64,000 nt of DNA from contig CM035808.1 in the NCBI GenBank assembly GCA_020466095.1, positions 56,766,694-56,830,693 of the forward strand, in the 5' to 3' direction. This stretch comes from Chlorops oryzae (Eukaryota; Arthropoda; Insecta; Diptera; Chloropidae). Position 1 is the first letter of the stretch. Each line of letters starts with the position of its first letter. Below the pieces are notes generated by a model. It had not been told where the DNA came from and made no database searches. It saw nothing but the letters and a program-made list of their open reading frames with translations. Shown here one piece after another: positions 22,200 through 32,609 of the stretch. A program made the translations under genes and the position numbers.

Positions 22200-22858
22200 C
22201 ATTCTACATTGCGCATTAACGCATATCCAATTTTTTCATTCTAACACGATTAAATCTACAGAATACAGTTTCTTCATTGCTCTTTTCTTGCAACTTCTGC
22301 ATTCTGCTTATGTCCTTTGCTGTATGTCCAAGCGCTGCTGTATGGTTGAACGTAAATTCCATGTGCATGAGTTTAATAATCGCGTTATAATTTTCATAGC
22401 TCAGCTCATTGTTACCGCCTTTCCTGATCACAAATTTGCAACAGAAGTCAATTTTTGCCCTAGCCTGAACAAATTTTTGCTTTTTACAAACGTCTAGTCA
22501 ATATGCAAATCGGCATTTTAGTTTCAAAATTCTACGAACCACTTTTTAACAGGTATTGCTTTTCCGTCGAATTCTGGTCCACTTTTCTCGAATGATGCTT
22601 CCGTCTGTTATTGAGTTCCCGTATGCTTATCTGCTACCAAACACCATCCATTTTGTATTTCTAATGTTCAATTTCAGTTTAATGAGTTGACTTAGATATC
22701 CGTGATCACCGCCGTTTCAAGTTGGCCATGGTTTAACCTCTCTATTGTACATTCGTCTATTATTTCTCCCACGTCTTCGTATTCAGAATCGCTGCTATCA
22801 TTTTCTGCAAATGGACAAATTCTGGCTGTAGCTGCGCAGAACTCTTCTTCTATATTCA
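22200..22858 (-). pseudogene. Probable Gypsy Gag start
   Basis: From ATG at 22858 the minus strand reads MNIEEEFCAATARICPFAEN and then an acidic stretch DSSDSEYEDVGEI before the text degrades. Position just inside the 5' LTR and leader supports Gag, but there is no diagnostic motif. Confidence is positional. Confidence 0.35.
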
Positions 22859-23289
22859 TGTAATGTTTTACCCCCTTTTAGATCTAATTGGAGTTGCTGT
22901 TGTTCGGCTTCCTTTCGGATTCGCTTTTCGAACGTATAACCGCGATTTGGATTCTTGATTTGCGTACGAGCGTTTACTCGTTCATTCAGTCGTGGCTCTT
23001 TTTCGTTGAAGCGGTAGCTCTGGAACCAACGATGTTCGATGCCTGAAACTGTACTTAATCACTCCAGATTTGATTTAATGAATGTCTGACAGGATGTATC
23101 TTTCGTTCTTTTTTCCAAGTCTTTTGCTTCTCTTTTTTTTTATATATAAAACGGCTGATTTTTTTTTAACTGTTCTATTACATTGTTCTTTTTTTCGGCT
23201 ATTCCACGTTTTTGCTATGAGCCCCCAGGTGTCAAGTGGCAAGAATTCACAGCTGTTTATTTTTTAAGCCTCAAAATTCGGACTGTTTT

Positions 23290-23818
23290 ATTAATTAGTT
23301 CAAGTTAAGATTAGGTGGGAATAATAAAAGAAAATAAACATTTCTGAAAGCTCACTTGTGATCAACAGCTATGACTTTAATTATAATTACTTTGGTACTT
23401 AATCAGCGACTGTAATAAATTGTCTCGGATTGACCGACCACGTATATCCTCAGCGACGACTTATTTGACTGACGAATCTTTGACTTTTTCTATTGGAACT
23501 ACAATTGACTCTTTGGAAAACGTCTGACCAACGGAAATGACTTTACCCGACGATGACTCCACGGACAAAGATCTATTTATTAAAAAACTGAATTTAGACC
23601 TGTCGACTGCTAGATCAACGGGCTGCTACTGAATAGGAACTAATTGACGACTGACATTATAATGCTTTTTGTTCTTATTCCTTTACGGTCATTACAACAG
23701 AGATTGACAACTCGGCATGAGCCTCGATTTGTTCTTCTCTTTCACTTGACGAACTCTGTTTCTTGCTTATTAGGGCGACTTCAACGGTTCACTTATGTGT
23801 ATTAGAGCTACCAACTGG
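23290..23818 (-). repeat. Gypsy 5' LTR (right copy)
   Basis: Direct repeat of 17930-18440. It ends at 23818 exactly where the clean CR1-like sequence resumes (ESINRIYM frame at 23821). A primer-binding site next to its inner edge could not be recognised. Confidence 0.75.
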
Positions 23819-23820
23819 TA

Positions 23821-24315
23821 TTGACTTTACATGTATATCCTGTTTATGCTTTCAAGGAAGAACATATTCAGACGATTTGCAAGCTCATGCTTATTTTGTA
23901 CGATCTTATCTCCGAAGTCTACCTTTTCAATAATCCTTCGCTCTTTTTTCAGCACAAGGCGTTTAATTGTCGCCCACATTGCCTTTTGGTCCACACAATT
24001 ATCGATTTTTACTTCAATATACTGACTCCTTGCCTTGTTCAACTCACAAACGTACCGATTTCTGCTTTCCCTATAACGCAACCAGTCTTCTGTATTTCTA
24101 GTCCAGACTGCCTTTTTCTAGAACGTTATTTTCTGTCGCTTTAGTAATAAAAGGTTAGTGTTGAACCACGCACATGTGTTCACATTTGATTTCCTCGTTT
24201 TGACTATTGTCATTTTGTCTATTGCCTCCTTTAAACCATCGCTAAATATTGCTGCATTAGTCTCTAAGCCATCTCTATAGCCATGTGCAAACTTTGCACG
24301 TATTGTTTCGCACAA
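23821..24315 (-). pseudogene. CR1-like ORF2 linker between endonuclease and RT
   Basis: Two overlapping frames: CETIRAKFAHGYRDGLETNA...WFNTNLLLL and RYRESRNRYVCELNKARSQY...ANRLNMFFLESINRIYM. The second holds the K/R-rich helix and the KHELANRLN(M/R)FF block that precedes the RT in CR1-like elements. The frame is cut at 23821 by the Gypsy LTR. One frameshift separates the two parts. Confidence 0.7.
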
Positions 24316-24332
24316 AATACGCTCACTGAAAG

Positions 24333-24904
24333 TTACTTCGGGTTTTCTTGATTCCGTTCTGTTTTTTCGCTATCTTCAATTTCGATAAGTATCGTCTCAT
24401 GGTCGCTTAATTTCAGCTCCACCAACGTATCCGCAGATGTATTGGTTATGTTCGTCACGACGTAGTCTATCAAGGTCGCTGAATAGTCCGTTATTCTAGT
24501 CGGCCTTATCAGGATTTGCTTAAAGTTATTATCTGCTAATGATTTCTTTATTTGTCTTCTAGGTACGCTGTCTTCAAACCAATTTATATTGAAGTCACTC
24601 GTTATAATGCCGGAACTTGCTTCCGAAATATAGTCCATCTTTTCTTTGAACAACTCGCAAAACTCGCCTTCCGATTGGGTTACCCTATTAGGAGATCTAT
24701 AAACCGCCACTATTACGAGGAGTGCTTTGAATCACTATCGCATCTATAAATTCTGTAGTCTGGTAAAATTAGCTCATTATCCTCTATATCCGTTGTAAGG
24801 TGCGTTTCCGATAAGCACACAAAATCATATGTATTGTTATTTACCATAACTTCTAATTGGTTAAAATTTGTTCGCAGACCACATATATTTAGGTAAAGGC
24901 ACAA
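24333..24904 (-). pseudogene. CR1-like endonuclease, internally deleted
   Basis: Minus strand: MCLYLNICGLRTNFNQLE and FVCLSETHL (catalytic glutamate) up to 24713, then directly AVYRSPNRVTQSEGEF, GIITSDFNINW (catalytic D-x-N), IDYVVTNI and LSDHETILIEI (S-D-H). The block between SETHL and the Y-R-S-P strand, usually with a G-G-V-x-I-Y motif, is missing, so the nuclease fold is incomplete. Confidence 0.75.
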
Positions 24905-24922
24905 AATCTTATTCCTTGGTTG

Positions 24923-26242
24923 CTAATATGATGTTCTTTCGGCTTGAATCTTTGTTTTCCTTTGAAGCACCCGACAACTACTATCCCTTGAATCATGATT
25001 TACTTCAATATCACAGAGATTAAGCTTCGCTTTTGCCTGGCAACAATTTATACATTTCACGTAGTTATTCTTGCGTTCTCGGTGACCATGACCAGTTTCG
25101 CCACATTAAGCACATATCTGGTGCTGCTCTTTACACATTGCCGCTTTGTGGTTAAATCCCCAACACTTGTAACATCTGAGAACACCTATGCTTTCATAAG
25201 CCACAAATCTGTCCCATTGAATATTTATTCTACTCTCCTTCATAATGCTTTTGAAAGCCATTCCATCCACTTCAATAAAGGCATTAAAGATTCTAGGATT
25301 TTTCTGTGATTTAAAAACTTTTGTGCATTTGAGGTGCTCAACGACGATATCATTTTGCTTCCGTATAGCTTTTTCCACTTTATCACACTCTATTTCTTCC
25401 GATAATCCGCTTACTAAGACTTTAGGGTATTTTAGCCCCGGAATCTCCACATCATAATTTTTACTTAACTTATTCTTTATTTCATCCGCTAGTTTATCTC
25501 TATCAGTGCTATTGACACATTTTATTTCCACTGCTGCTCCTTGCCTATTAAAAATGCCATTGATCTTAACTTTTAAATCAGTGGGATTAATATTTTCTTT
25601 AGTTTCATTTCTTGTCTTGTCAAGTTGACTTATTTTTGGCTTTTGAATTACCGGAGCACTCCCCACATTGTTTTTAAGTTTTTCCGCATGTGTTTCTTTC
25701 GAGGTATTCCTGTTTTTGTTTACCAAGACTTTTACCTCTTCACACACCTTTTCATTTTCTTTTTTATTATTCACCAGCTCACGGCAGACACTCTCAGAGC
25801 TCTCTTTCATAGCCTTAGTGAATTCCGTTACATTTCTTCCAATTTCATCTACTTTTTTCTCAAACGATTGTTGCGTTGCCACAAGAGATTGTACACGCTC
25901 AGCATATTTAGCCTCTACGGCTTCTATTAAGCATTTTATCTCGCGTTCGTTTATTTTCAACGCTTCTTTAAAGTTGTTTTTGCACTCTTTCATGTAACTC
26001 CCGCTCTTCTTTATTTGATCTTGCATATCTCTACATATTTCATCCACATTGTGTATATATTGCAGGCAATCATCACACAGAAACTTTATCATCTTGTTTG
26101 TTACCAGACAGTTGCTGCTATTATCGTCTAGCCCTGAACATTTTGCTGTTAGGTGATAACTACGGCCGCATACACCCACACATTTTATCGACCTTTCTCG
26201 AATAGCTCCTTTGCATTTGCTGCAATCCTCCATCGCTCTCAC
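24923..26242 (-). pseudogene. CR1-like ORF1 with PHD finger and CCHC knuckle
   Basis: From ATG at 26242, a PHD-type Cys/His pattern opens the protein (CSKCKGAIRERSIKC then CGRSYHLTAKC and FLCDDCLQYI, residues about 8-60). A coiled, charged middle follows (about 60-170), then a folded region with IPGLKYPKVLVSGLSEEIE (RRM-like in such proteins), then CYKCWGFNHKAAMC near residue 355. An in-frame TAA at 25106 cuts it; the same frame continues to 24923 with CGETGHGHRER and KCINC, where the last cysteine of one knuckle is replaced by R. RNA-binding chaperone role is family knowledge. Confidence 0.75.
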
Positions 26243-27669
26243 TTAGTGAGGCGCTCTCCCTTATAGTTGTTTTTGTATTTATTAACATAATTCAATTTTT
26301 AATATTTTTAGAAAATCAGATTTATACTTTAACGTTTCTTTCACCAAACGAATTTTCGTATTTTTGTAGTCCTGTCTACCGATTTTACTTGAGGCTCTAT
26401 TTTTTTGTTTATTTTCTGCGGTATATATTTTTAATAAATTAAAGTTCTTCCGTATATAATAGCAGACGTGTAGTCGTACTTGTTCACGTTGCCTGTCTGC
26501 ACTGCTGGATCACCTAAGTTATTAGCAGGAGCTTTTGAACCGCTATTAACAGAAAGCTCAACGTCTGTTGTTGAACTCGCAGTCTTGTTGGTTTTTGTAT
26601 TAGGTAATTCCATGTGAGCAGTGGAATTGTTTTGCGAGTGCGGTACTTCAGGCGCTTTCATTATTAAATAAGCATTTCTGGCATTAGAGCCACTAAAAGA
26701 ATCCCTTCTTTCTGGCTGACGTTTTAGGGTATCGCGTTGAATACGCTGTACCAGTATGCAAAATTTAAATACTTCCCTGAGGCTAGCTTTGAGTCTAGCC
26801 TGTGATAGGCAGAGCTCAAAGCTTCCTTGTGGTTCTTGTATAGGCTAAAGATTTATTCTGGGCAGCTTTGGCGAAAGAACAAAGCTACAATGAAAGAAAT
26901 TATAAAGGAAGAGAAAGAAAGAGTGGAGAAAGTCGAAGTTCTGAAAAATTATAGATTTCGACTTGGAAAGGTTACGTCTCACCCGATGAAGCTTGAATGC
27001 CTCAGTTCCTTAGGAAGATGGACTCGAAAAGAATCGCGCGAGACGGAGAAATGAATAGAAATTACTATTTATAACTTTAAGTTTAAATTTTGATATTTTC
27101 GATTTGACGAGCGCGTAAACTTTGGTCTTCCCGAAAGGATTGCCAACTCGAACTGTCCTTTAGGATTTGGGATTTGTGGATGATTTTTTTTTTCATAAAA
27201 AATTTGTTTTTTAATTTTCAGATTGGCGTTTTTAACAATTTTAACATGACAGCAGATCCTATCTAGGATGAGAGAAAGTTCTTCATAAACACACCCATAG
27301 CTTGAGTAAATACCCTCATGGGTTAGTTTGTTTTGGTATAAGACTGGATTAAAAAAACTTTATTTTAAGTATTAAGTATTTTAAGTAACTCTTTTGCCGT
27401 TATCCACCTCGCCCTCTCCATCGGTGGGAGCTCATTGGCCAATGCATAGAATAGGTAACATGGAGTTGCAGGTGTGAGACCAAGGTGTGAGGAACGAGTT
27501 TTGTAATGAAGAAATTTTTTTGTTAACTGCTTTGACGCCCTTATGGGCCGCAGATGTTCTGCAGTACTATATTTTCGAACTTATCTGTGATTTTTTTTAA
27601 ATGTAAAGTTTATTTAGCTTTTTTAGCTACTTAATAACAATTTCCATATTCCATATATTATATTTTGGG
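26243..27669. other. Unassigned region upstream of the CR1-like ORF1
   Basis: May hold the CR1-like 5' UTR. A minus-strand frame of 76 codons (26661-26431, beginning MKAPEVPHSQNN, rich in N, T, S) and a plus-strand frame of 75 codons (26827-27054, charged, KEEKERVEKVEVL) have no recognisable domain. No gene is called. Confidence 0.35.
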
Positions 27670-27670
27670 G

Positions 27671-27825
27671 TATTCACAAATGCGTGTTAAAAACTTGGAA
27701 AGTCGGAAAATAAAATTGCGACTTCTTACAAAAATTTCTAATCTTTCGTATTTTCCCTAACTTTTAAGCATTTAAACGTATTCCGATTTTCCGACTTTCC
27801 TACTTTCCGATCGCATTAGTGAATA
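27671..27825. mobile_element. Small MITE with TATTCAC ends
   Basis: TATTCACAAATGCG ... GGAAAGTCGGAAAAT on the left faces ATTTTCCGACTTTCC ... CGCATTAGTGAATA on the right, about 155 bp in total. The inverted arms are near-perfect at both inner and outer blocks. No duplication was identified. Confidence 0.55.
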
Positions 27826-28220
27826 TGAATTGAATATTTTTGAGCCTTATACATGCCATATATATGTAAAGCTGCACTAAAAATTCTATACTGAAATTCT
27901 AACTGTAACCCATTCCCTAACTTTTCTTCTTAAACATATTAAAGTTTGATTCTGAATTTAATCGCATTACGGCATTGAATTGAATATACTTGAGCCGTTG
28001 TATAGATCCAACTATTTTGAGCTGCACTGGACCTATACTGAGGCCTTATAATGTCATCCCTACCTCTAAGCATATACGGCTGAATTATCTCCTACGCGAG
28101 AATTTCCGATTGTAAAGGTAGTCTTGGCAGCCTATTGCTTATAATTTTATTTATTTTAGTTTATTGATTAGACATGTCTTGAAAAAAAAGTTAACAGACA
28201 TTTTTTTGGGGTGCTGGGTA

Positions 28221-29270
28221 TCAATGACCATGTGCACCCAATTGTATGAGGGATTTTTTATATTTTATTTTGTACATTTTACCTAGCGTATTGTAGATAA
28301 AATTTAAGGATTCCACCTTACTGCAGTTGAGAAATTGTTTAAGGCTTTGTGGATCGCTTCTGGAGCGTGGGCACTCGTCAAAGATGTGTTCCACTGTGAG
28401 TTCGCATAGGCATTGTGTGCATTTTGGGCAGCTTTCGTCAGTGAATATGTGTTCGACGTTGAAGAGCGCTTTGCCTACTCGTATTCTGGCGATCTTGATG
28501 CAGTGTTCTCTCGAGAGGGCCATTTAAGTTGGCGCTCTTCCTTTTGATAGGCGTTAAAGCATGTAATTGAAACGTTGCTGAATGCTGGTGTTTCTTGGGG
28601 GAGTTGCATTATTAGGGCATCTTTCGCTAGTTTGTCTGCGTATTAATTATCTCTAATGCCTGCATGACCTGGTATTCAAACTATCTGAATTTTCTTGTGG
28701 ATTTTTGTTCCTCCCAGCACGAACTGGGAGATTTCGTTGGTATGTTCTGTAAGTGCCTTTATTCAGCTGCGGCTATCGGTGAGGATAATAGCTTCCGATT
28801 TTTCCATCGCAGCCTTTCTCAGAGCAAAATGAATGGCAAGCAGCTCTGCATGGAAGGATCCCGCATTGTGTGGAAGTTCTCTTTGTCGGATGTTGGTGAA
28901 CTGGTGCTCCCCTATCTGTTTCGCCACTGCATAGCCTGTTTTGCCATTCGAACAGGAGCCATCGGTGTAAAATAAATTTGAGTGGGGTAGGTTTCTTACG
29001 AATTGTGAGAGGAGTTGTCTATAAACCATTGGGTTGGAGTCTCATTTTTTTTAAGGAGTTGAACGAAAAGTTTAATTCTATGTTTTTGGATACCGAGCTA
29101 TCGATTGGTTGCGTTGGTTGTGGAATTGGGATATTATTTTCCTGCATGTAGGAAATAATTTCCCATATGCTACATCTAAATTTGTTCTGTTGATTAGCCG
29201 AGTTTAAGACATTGGTGAAATTGTTGTAGAGTCCCGATTTCGTATTTACAAGTGATTTTGATGCAAGTTA
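28221..29270 (-). pseudogene. RNase H and C-terminal Cys/His domain of an I-like non-LTR element
   Basis: On the minus strand, SNLFYTDGSCSNGKTGYAV (first RNase H aspartate), HAELLAIHFALRKA (glutamate) and AIILTDSRS (aspartate) lie at 28970-28765. After frame breaks comes MALSREHCIKIARIRVGKAL with CPKCTQCLCELTVEHIFDEC, the C-terminal zinc-like motif of I/R1/LOA-type ORF2 proteins, ending at 28221. The RT is not preserved here. The upstream side is cut near 29280 by a plus-strand fragment. Confidence 0.75.
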
Positions 29271-29284
29271 TATAGATCGTTCGT

Positions 29285-29632
29285 AAAGTATCCAATTTAA
29301 CGCTTTGTATCGTCCCACTCTATGCCACCGATGCTCATCCGTGTCGCCCTCAGTTATCCATTTACTGGACGAATGCGACAAGCTAAAAGAAATACGAAAG
29401 AAATACTTCAACGAAGTACTGCCATCCACAAAAATCAACAATCCAGCTCCAACTAATATCCAAACTATCACTAAATTTATAGCCGAAGCCGGCTTTAATC
29501 AACTAATTTTAGACAATATTAGCAAAACATCAAAAGTGAGCCGAAGGTCCAAGCAGCCAGCGCTCCTATCAATTGGAAACCTAACGATTTATCGATTCCG
29601 TTTCCTTGTAATAAATAAATAAATAAATAAAA
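29285..29632 (+). pseudogene. 3' end of an I-like non-LTR element with TAAA-repeat tail
   Basis: The frame MYRPTLCHRCSSVSPSVIHLL followed by DECDKLKEIRKKYF is the C-terminal Cys/His block of an ORF2, read through to ...RFRFLVINK-stop at 29622. It ends in five tandem AAATA/TAAA units (about 29608-29630), the kind of simple 3' tail used by I-like elements. It is 5'-truncated to about 350 bp, as expected of incomplete reverse transcription, and it interrupts the minus-strand element next to it. Confidence 0.7.
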
Positions 29633-31100
29633 CTTTTGTAACAAAAGGAAAATTCTTTAATAACTGACTAGAAATAAAAAAAATGCTATAAAAAGAAATG
29701 AAAATAAAATTGAGCTTTATAGTTAATGTGCTGTTAAAGCGAATGTGCACCTAAGTTGAATGCAGCTAAAAGAGAAATTTTCATACAAATACAAACAAAA
29801 ATGCCGTAGCATATTTTTGTGCAGTTAACTTACATGTGCGCTAAAGGGTTCTACGCTCTAAAGCAGCAAGTAAATTTCCTATACCAAACACATGTAGAAA
29901 AATCAAAGAAGTACTTTGGCTTACTTTCGCTACTCGAACGCATTCGCGAATTACAAGTAATCGGACTCACAGGGTTGCATTTAATTCATAAATTTTCTAT
30001 ATTTTTGTCGACCTTTCATCGAAATTTTAACTCTGGTTTCCTTTCTTCAAAAGAATGAGCTCGTTACTTCCTTTCAATTATATATAATACTTACACAGCG
30101 TTGAGCCCTTAAAGTGCGAAGTCAGCTTAGCAGAATATAATGGAACTGAAAAAGCATACGTGTAAAGTGTTTTCCATCGCAATTGAGATAGTTTTGAAAA
30201 TGCGAATTTTCATACTTAAAGATGTTTTAAAGTATCGATATTTTTCACACCGATATTACATCCGAAGCCCCTGGAGTACAGATGATGATTTTAAATAAGC
30301 TTTAGTTCTGTACGAATTGACGGATACTCAGAAGCAAGCAAAAAGTAAAAACTTAAAAATTAATAAAAGTCTCATGCATTGCTTCACGGACCACGCCAAA
30401 TAGAAGAATAACACTGTTCACGCGAAATGCATCCCTGGCGAGACGAACCTGAGGATCCAGTCTGATACTACCTTTTTTTCTAGATTTAGCTGTAAAAAAA
30501 AGGAAATGAGTTGTTTGCTTTCTCTTTTGCTTCCGCCGGTTCAATCGAATACACGCGTTCGCTCTTCATCGTCAATTAGCAATTTTCATTTTTAACCGCT
30601 GTACACGCGTTTCCATTGAATTATATCGAATCATTTTTTATTGTTATCTTCAAGTGTGAAATTTTCTTTTTTATAAATTGTTGAAACTGAATTTTAATCC
30701 GAACATATTCGGCAACATAACGATCTATTTTCTCGTTCAATTGTAAAACCCGGAAAAAGAATAAAAATATAAATTCAACGGTAAAATCTAACCATCCGGA
30801 AATTCTCTGGCTTTGGACCCGTATTGTTGTCGTGAGTATCCACAGGTTACGGTCTGAGGGAATTCAGCTAATTCCCCTTCTTTTCTTTTATCCGCAAAAA
30901 TTCGCCTCGATCGCGGCCCAGACAAGCACCCTTTGATAGTGCAAAAAAATTATGGAATTTTTCCAATTTTTTTCAAAATTTCTTAATCGCATCGAAAGAA
31001 ATGCCCATGCCAAATTTCATTGCTCTAGGGCAACTCCTTCTATTTTTGGCCAAAAAATGTATGGAGTCGCGACACTCTGCGGCGCGTTTCAAAGTCACGA
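29633..31100. other. No gene seen
   Basis: AT-rich sequence. A minus-strand frame of 63 codons at 30544-30353 has no recognisable domain. No repeat ends could be defined. Confidence 0.4.
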
Positions 31101-31119
31101 CCGTGCGTGCCGCAGCGTA

Positions 31120-31245
31120 GGGATGATCGATGATCACCGATGTTTGATAACCATCGATGTTCAGAGTTACAATATCGATGTTTTAACATCGATGTTGCGG
31201 TACGACAATTATCGCATCATCGATGTCACCTTGATCGATGTTTAA
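31120..31245. repeat. ATCGATG-rich cluster
   Basis: About nine occurrences of ATCGATG/ATCGAT in 125 bp, spaced 8-25 bp, with one outlier near 31565. TATCGATA-like motifs bind DREF/BEAF-type proteins in flies, but a simple decayed minisatellite is an equal explanation. Confidence 0.45.
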
Positions 31246-31909
31246 CATGTCTAATAACACTATCATTCGCAGTGTTCGCACCCTACCACAATTGTGTTAG
31301 ATCTACCAATTTTTTGATAAAATGCTAACTTCTACCACTACTACCACTTAAGCTTTCAAGTCTACCACATTCTCAAAACAATCTTAAATCTAGTAATCAA
31401 AGCTAATGATAGCAGCGAATTCGAAAAGAAATTCTTTTGAAAGACTTACATATTCAATCTAACATGCAATACGGTAAAAAACAAAAAAAAAAAAACGCCA
31501 ACAAACGCCATCAACATTCGAAATGTCACTTCAAGTTTGTAGGGATGCAACATCGCTAAAAACCATCGATGTTAAGTGTATGGATCTATTAAACCAAAAG
31601 GCATATTCACTTGATACTCGAGAATAGCAGTACCCCCCAGTATATTTTTTGGTATGCATTACCCGATTTTGTGGTCAGAAATCACCCACGACTCTTAACT
31701 TTGCTCAAACCCACTCAGCAACGCCCCTCCCCCTGAAAAGGACCCCTTTACCTATCAACGAAGGAGATGACGATGAGGGTGGGAGGGACATCAAGTCCCT
31801 TGAAAATCAGGAAATTTTGTTTTGCCCATTTTGCCGTCCCGAGGGAAGACGAAGGTGGAAAAGAAGAGAAATGAGAAGGTGGAAGGAAAGGAGATGAGGT
31901 AGGGGTTTT

Positions 31910-32510
31910 AACTCTCACGGAACTTCCTGGTTCTCTTCAGGTAACCAAGAATTTCCGTGAGAGCTAGAGCATGAATGTTTTCCATGGTCAGTACGTCGCG
32001 GCCCCACACTCCCTTCTGGCCCATGGGAAAGTGGGGCAGCAGCAGAGGAAATGTTCCGCACGGTCCTCGTAGTCGAGGCAAGAGGTGCATGAGGGGCCCG
32101 TGACGACACCAATGTTTGCCATATGACGACCACATCTTATGTGTCCCGTTATTAAGGTTACAAGATACCGCGAATCAGTTCTCTTCAGCTGAAGGAGAAA
32201 GTCTGAGATTTTCTCGTTTGGGTCTTTAACGAAGCAGCGCCTCAGACCTGCAGAGCTAAGAGCTATTATTGGTTCAGGTCCCATTAGTACACCCTCTGAT
32301 CCCTGATTTGCCAATTCATCTGCGCTCTCATTTCCCAGGACTCCACTATGTCCCAGGACCCATACAATTTCAACTTTATTAAATCTTGCGATGTAGCTTA
32401 GTCTATTCTTGCACTCTCTAGGAATCCTGGAAGTTTTGGTGGGGTTTACTAGGGCTCTAAGTGCAGCTTGAATGTCACTGCAGATTGCTATTGTAGTCTG
32501 TTTAGCAAGG
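31910..32510 (-). pseudogene. LOA-like RNase H and C-terminal zinc motif
   Basis: Minus strand: IAICSDIQAALRALV (RNase H third aspartate region), VEIVWVLGHSGVLGNESADE (the final histidine and D of RNase H), then LANQGSEG, a 100-residue tail with LITGHIRCGRHMANIGVV and CTSCLDYEDRAEHFLCCCP, the Cys/His end typical of these ORF2 proteins. The first RNase H strand (Y-T-D-G-S) is missing, lost in the interruption upstream. Confidence 0.7.
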
Positions 32511-32609
32511 AACAGTTGGTTTTCCTAGCCACCCTACAGAACCACCAGGAGCTAGTTTAAGCATACGTGATTACACAGTGCACCACTGAAAATATGATCT
32601 CCGTTCTAA

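Larger units (their letters stand above)
16870..23290. other. Blended (chimeric) consensus block
   Basis: Throughout this block, short words alternate between two unrelated parents. One parent is the sequence at 13200-17900 read in the same order (Jockey A, its MITEs, ORF1, the CR1-like 3' end, then the CR1-like RT). The other is the CR1-like RT/Gypsy element that should be here. Examples of first-parent anchors are 19265-19375 to 14340-14430, 20265-20310 to 15045-15095, 21660-21790 to 16065-16160, and 22690-22730 to 16905-16950. Recombination does not switch every ten bases, so an assembly or polishing artefact is the best reading. Confidence 0.7.
17930..23818 (-). mobile_element. Gypsy LTR retrotransposon inserted in the CR1-like element
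   Basis: Two direct repeats of about 0.5 kb bound it (17930-18440 and 23290-23818). Between them on the minus strand lie, in order, a Gag start (about 22858), RT (21050-20500) and integrase (19400-18650), the Gypsy order. No env is seen between integrase and the 3' LTR. The interior is heavily corrupted by the blending described for this block, so no long ORF survives. Length about 5.9 kb is reasonable for Gypsy. Confidence 0.7.
16140..26242 (-). mobile_element. CR1-like non-LTR element with PHD-type ORF1, split by Gypsy
   Basis: The minus-strand parts are ORF1 (26242-24923), endonuclease (24904-24333), linker to RT (24315-23821), then after a Gypsy insertion the RT N-terminus and palm (about 17900-16900) and the RT C-terminus (16864-16170). 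The 3' end near 16140 is followed by simple ATGTATATACATAC sequence and the start of Jockey A. A PHD finger plus CCHC knuckles in ORF1 is a known trait of CR1/L2-like elements; the exact clade is inference. Confidence 0.75.

Noticed and set aside
16870..23290. Gene conversion or segmental duplication as the cause of the repeated 13.2-17.9 kb text
   Set aside because: Switching between parents every few bases in constant order over kilobases is not produced by these processes.
23821..24144. Plus-strand frame of 107 codons
   Set aside because: It is antisense to the CR1-like ORF2 linker, whose motifs are clear on the minus strand.
29310..29450. Candidate Atg5 exon 2, because a KEIRKKYF word resembles the V-R-K-Y-F that follows exon 1
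   Set aside because: The surrounding CHRC...HLLDEC pattern and TAAA tail show it is the C-terminus of a non-LTR element.
30353..30544. Minus-strand frame of 63 codons with a mixed helix-like end (RLARDAFRVN...)
   Set aside because: No domain, no start context or splice evidence; considered as a possible host exon but unsupported.
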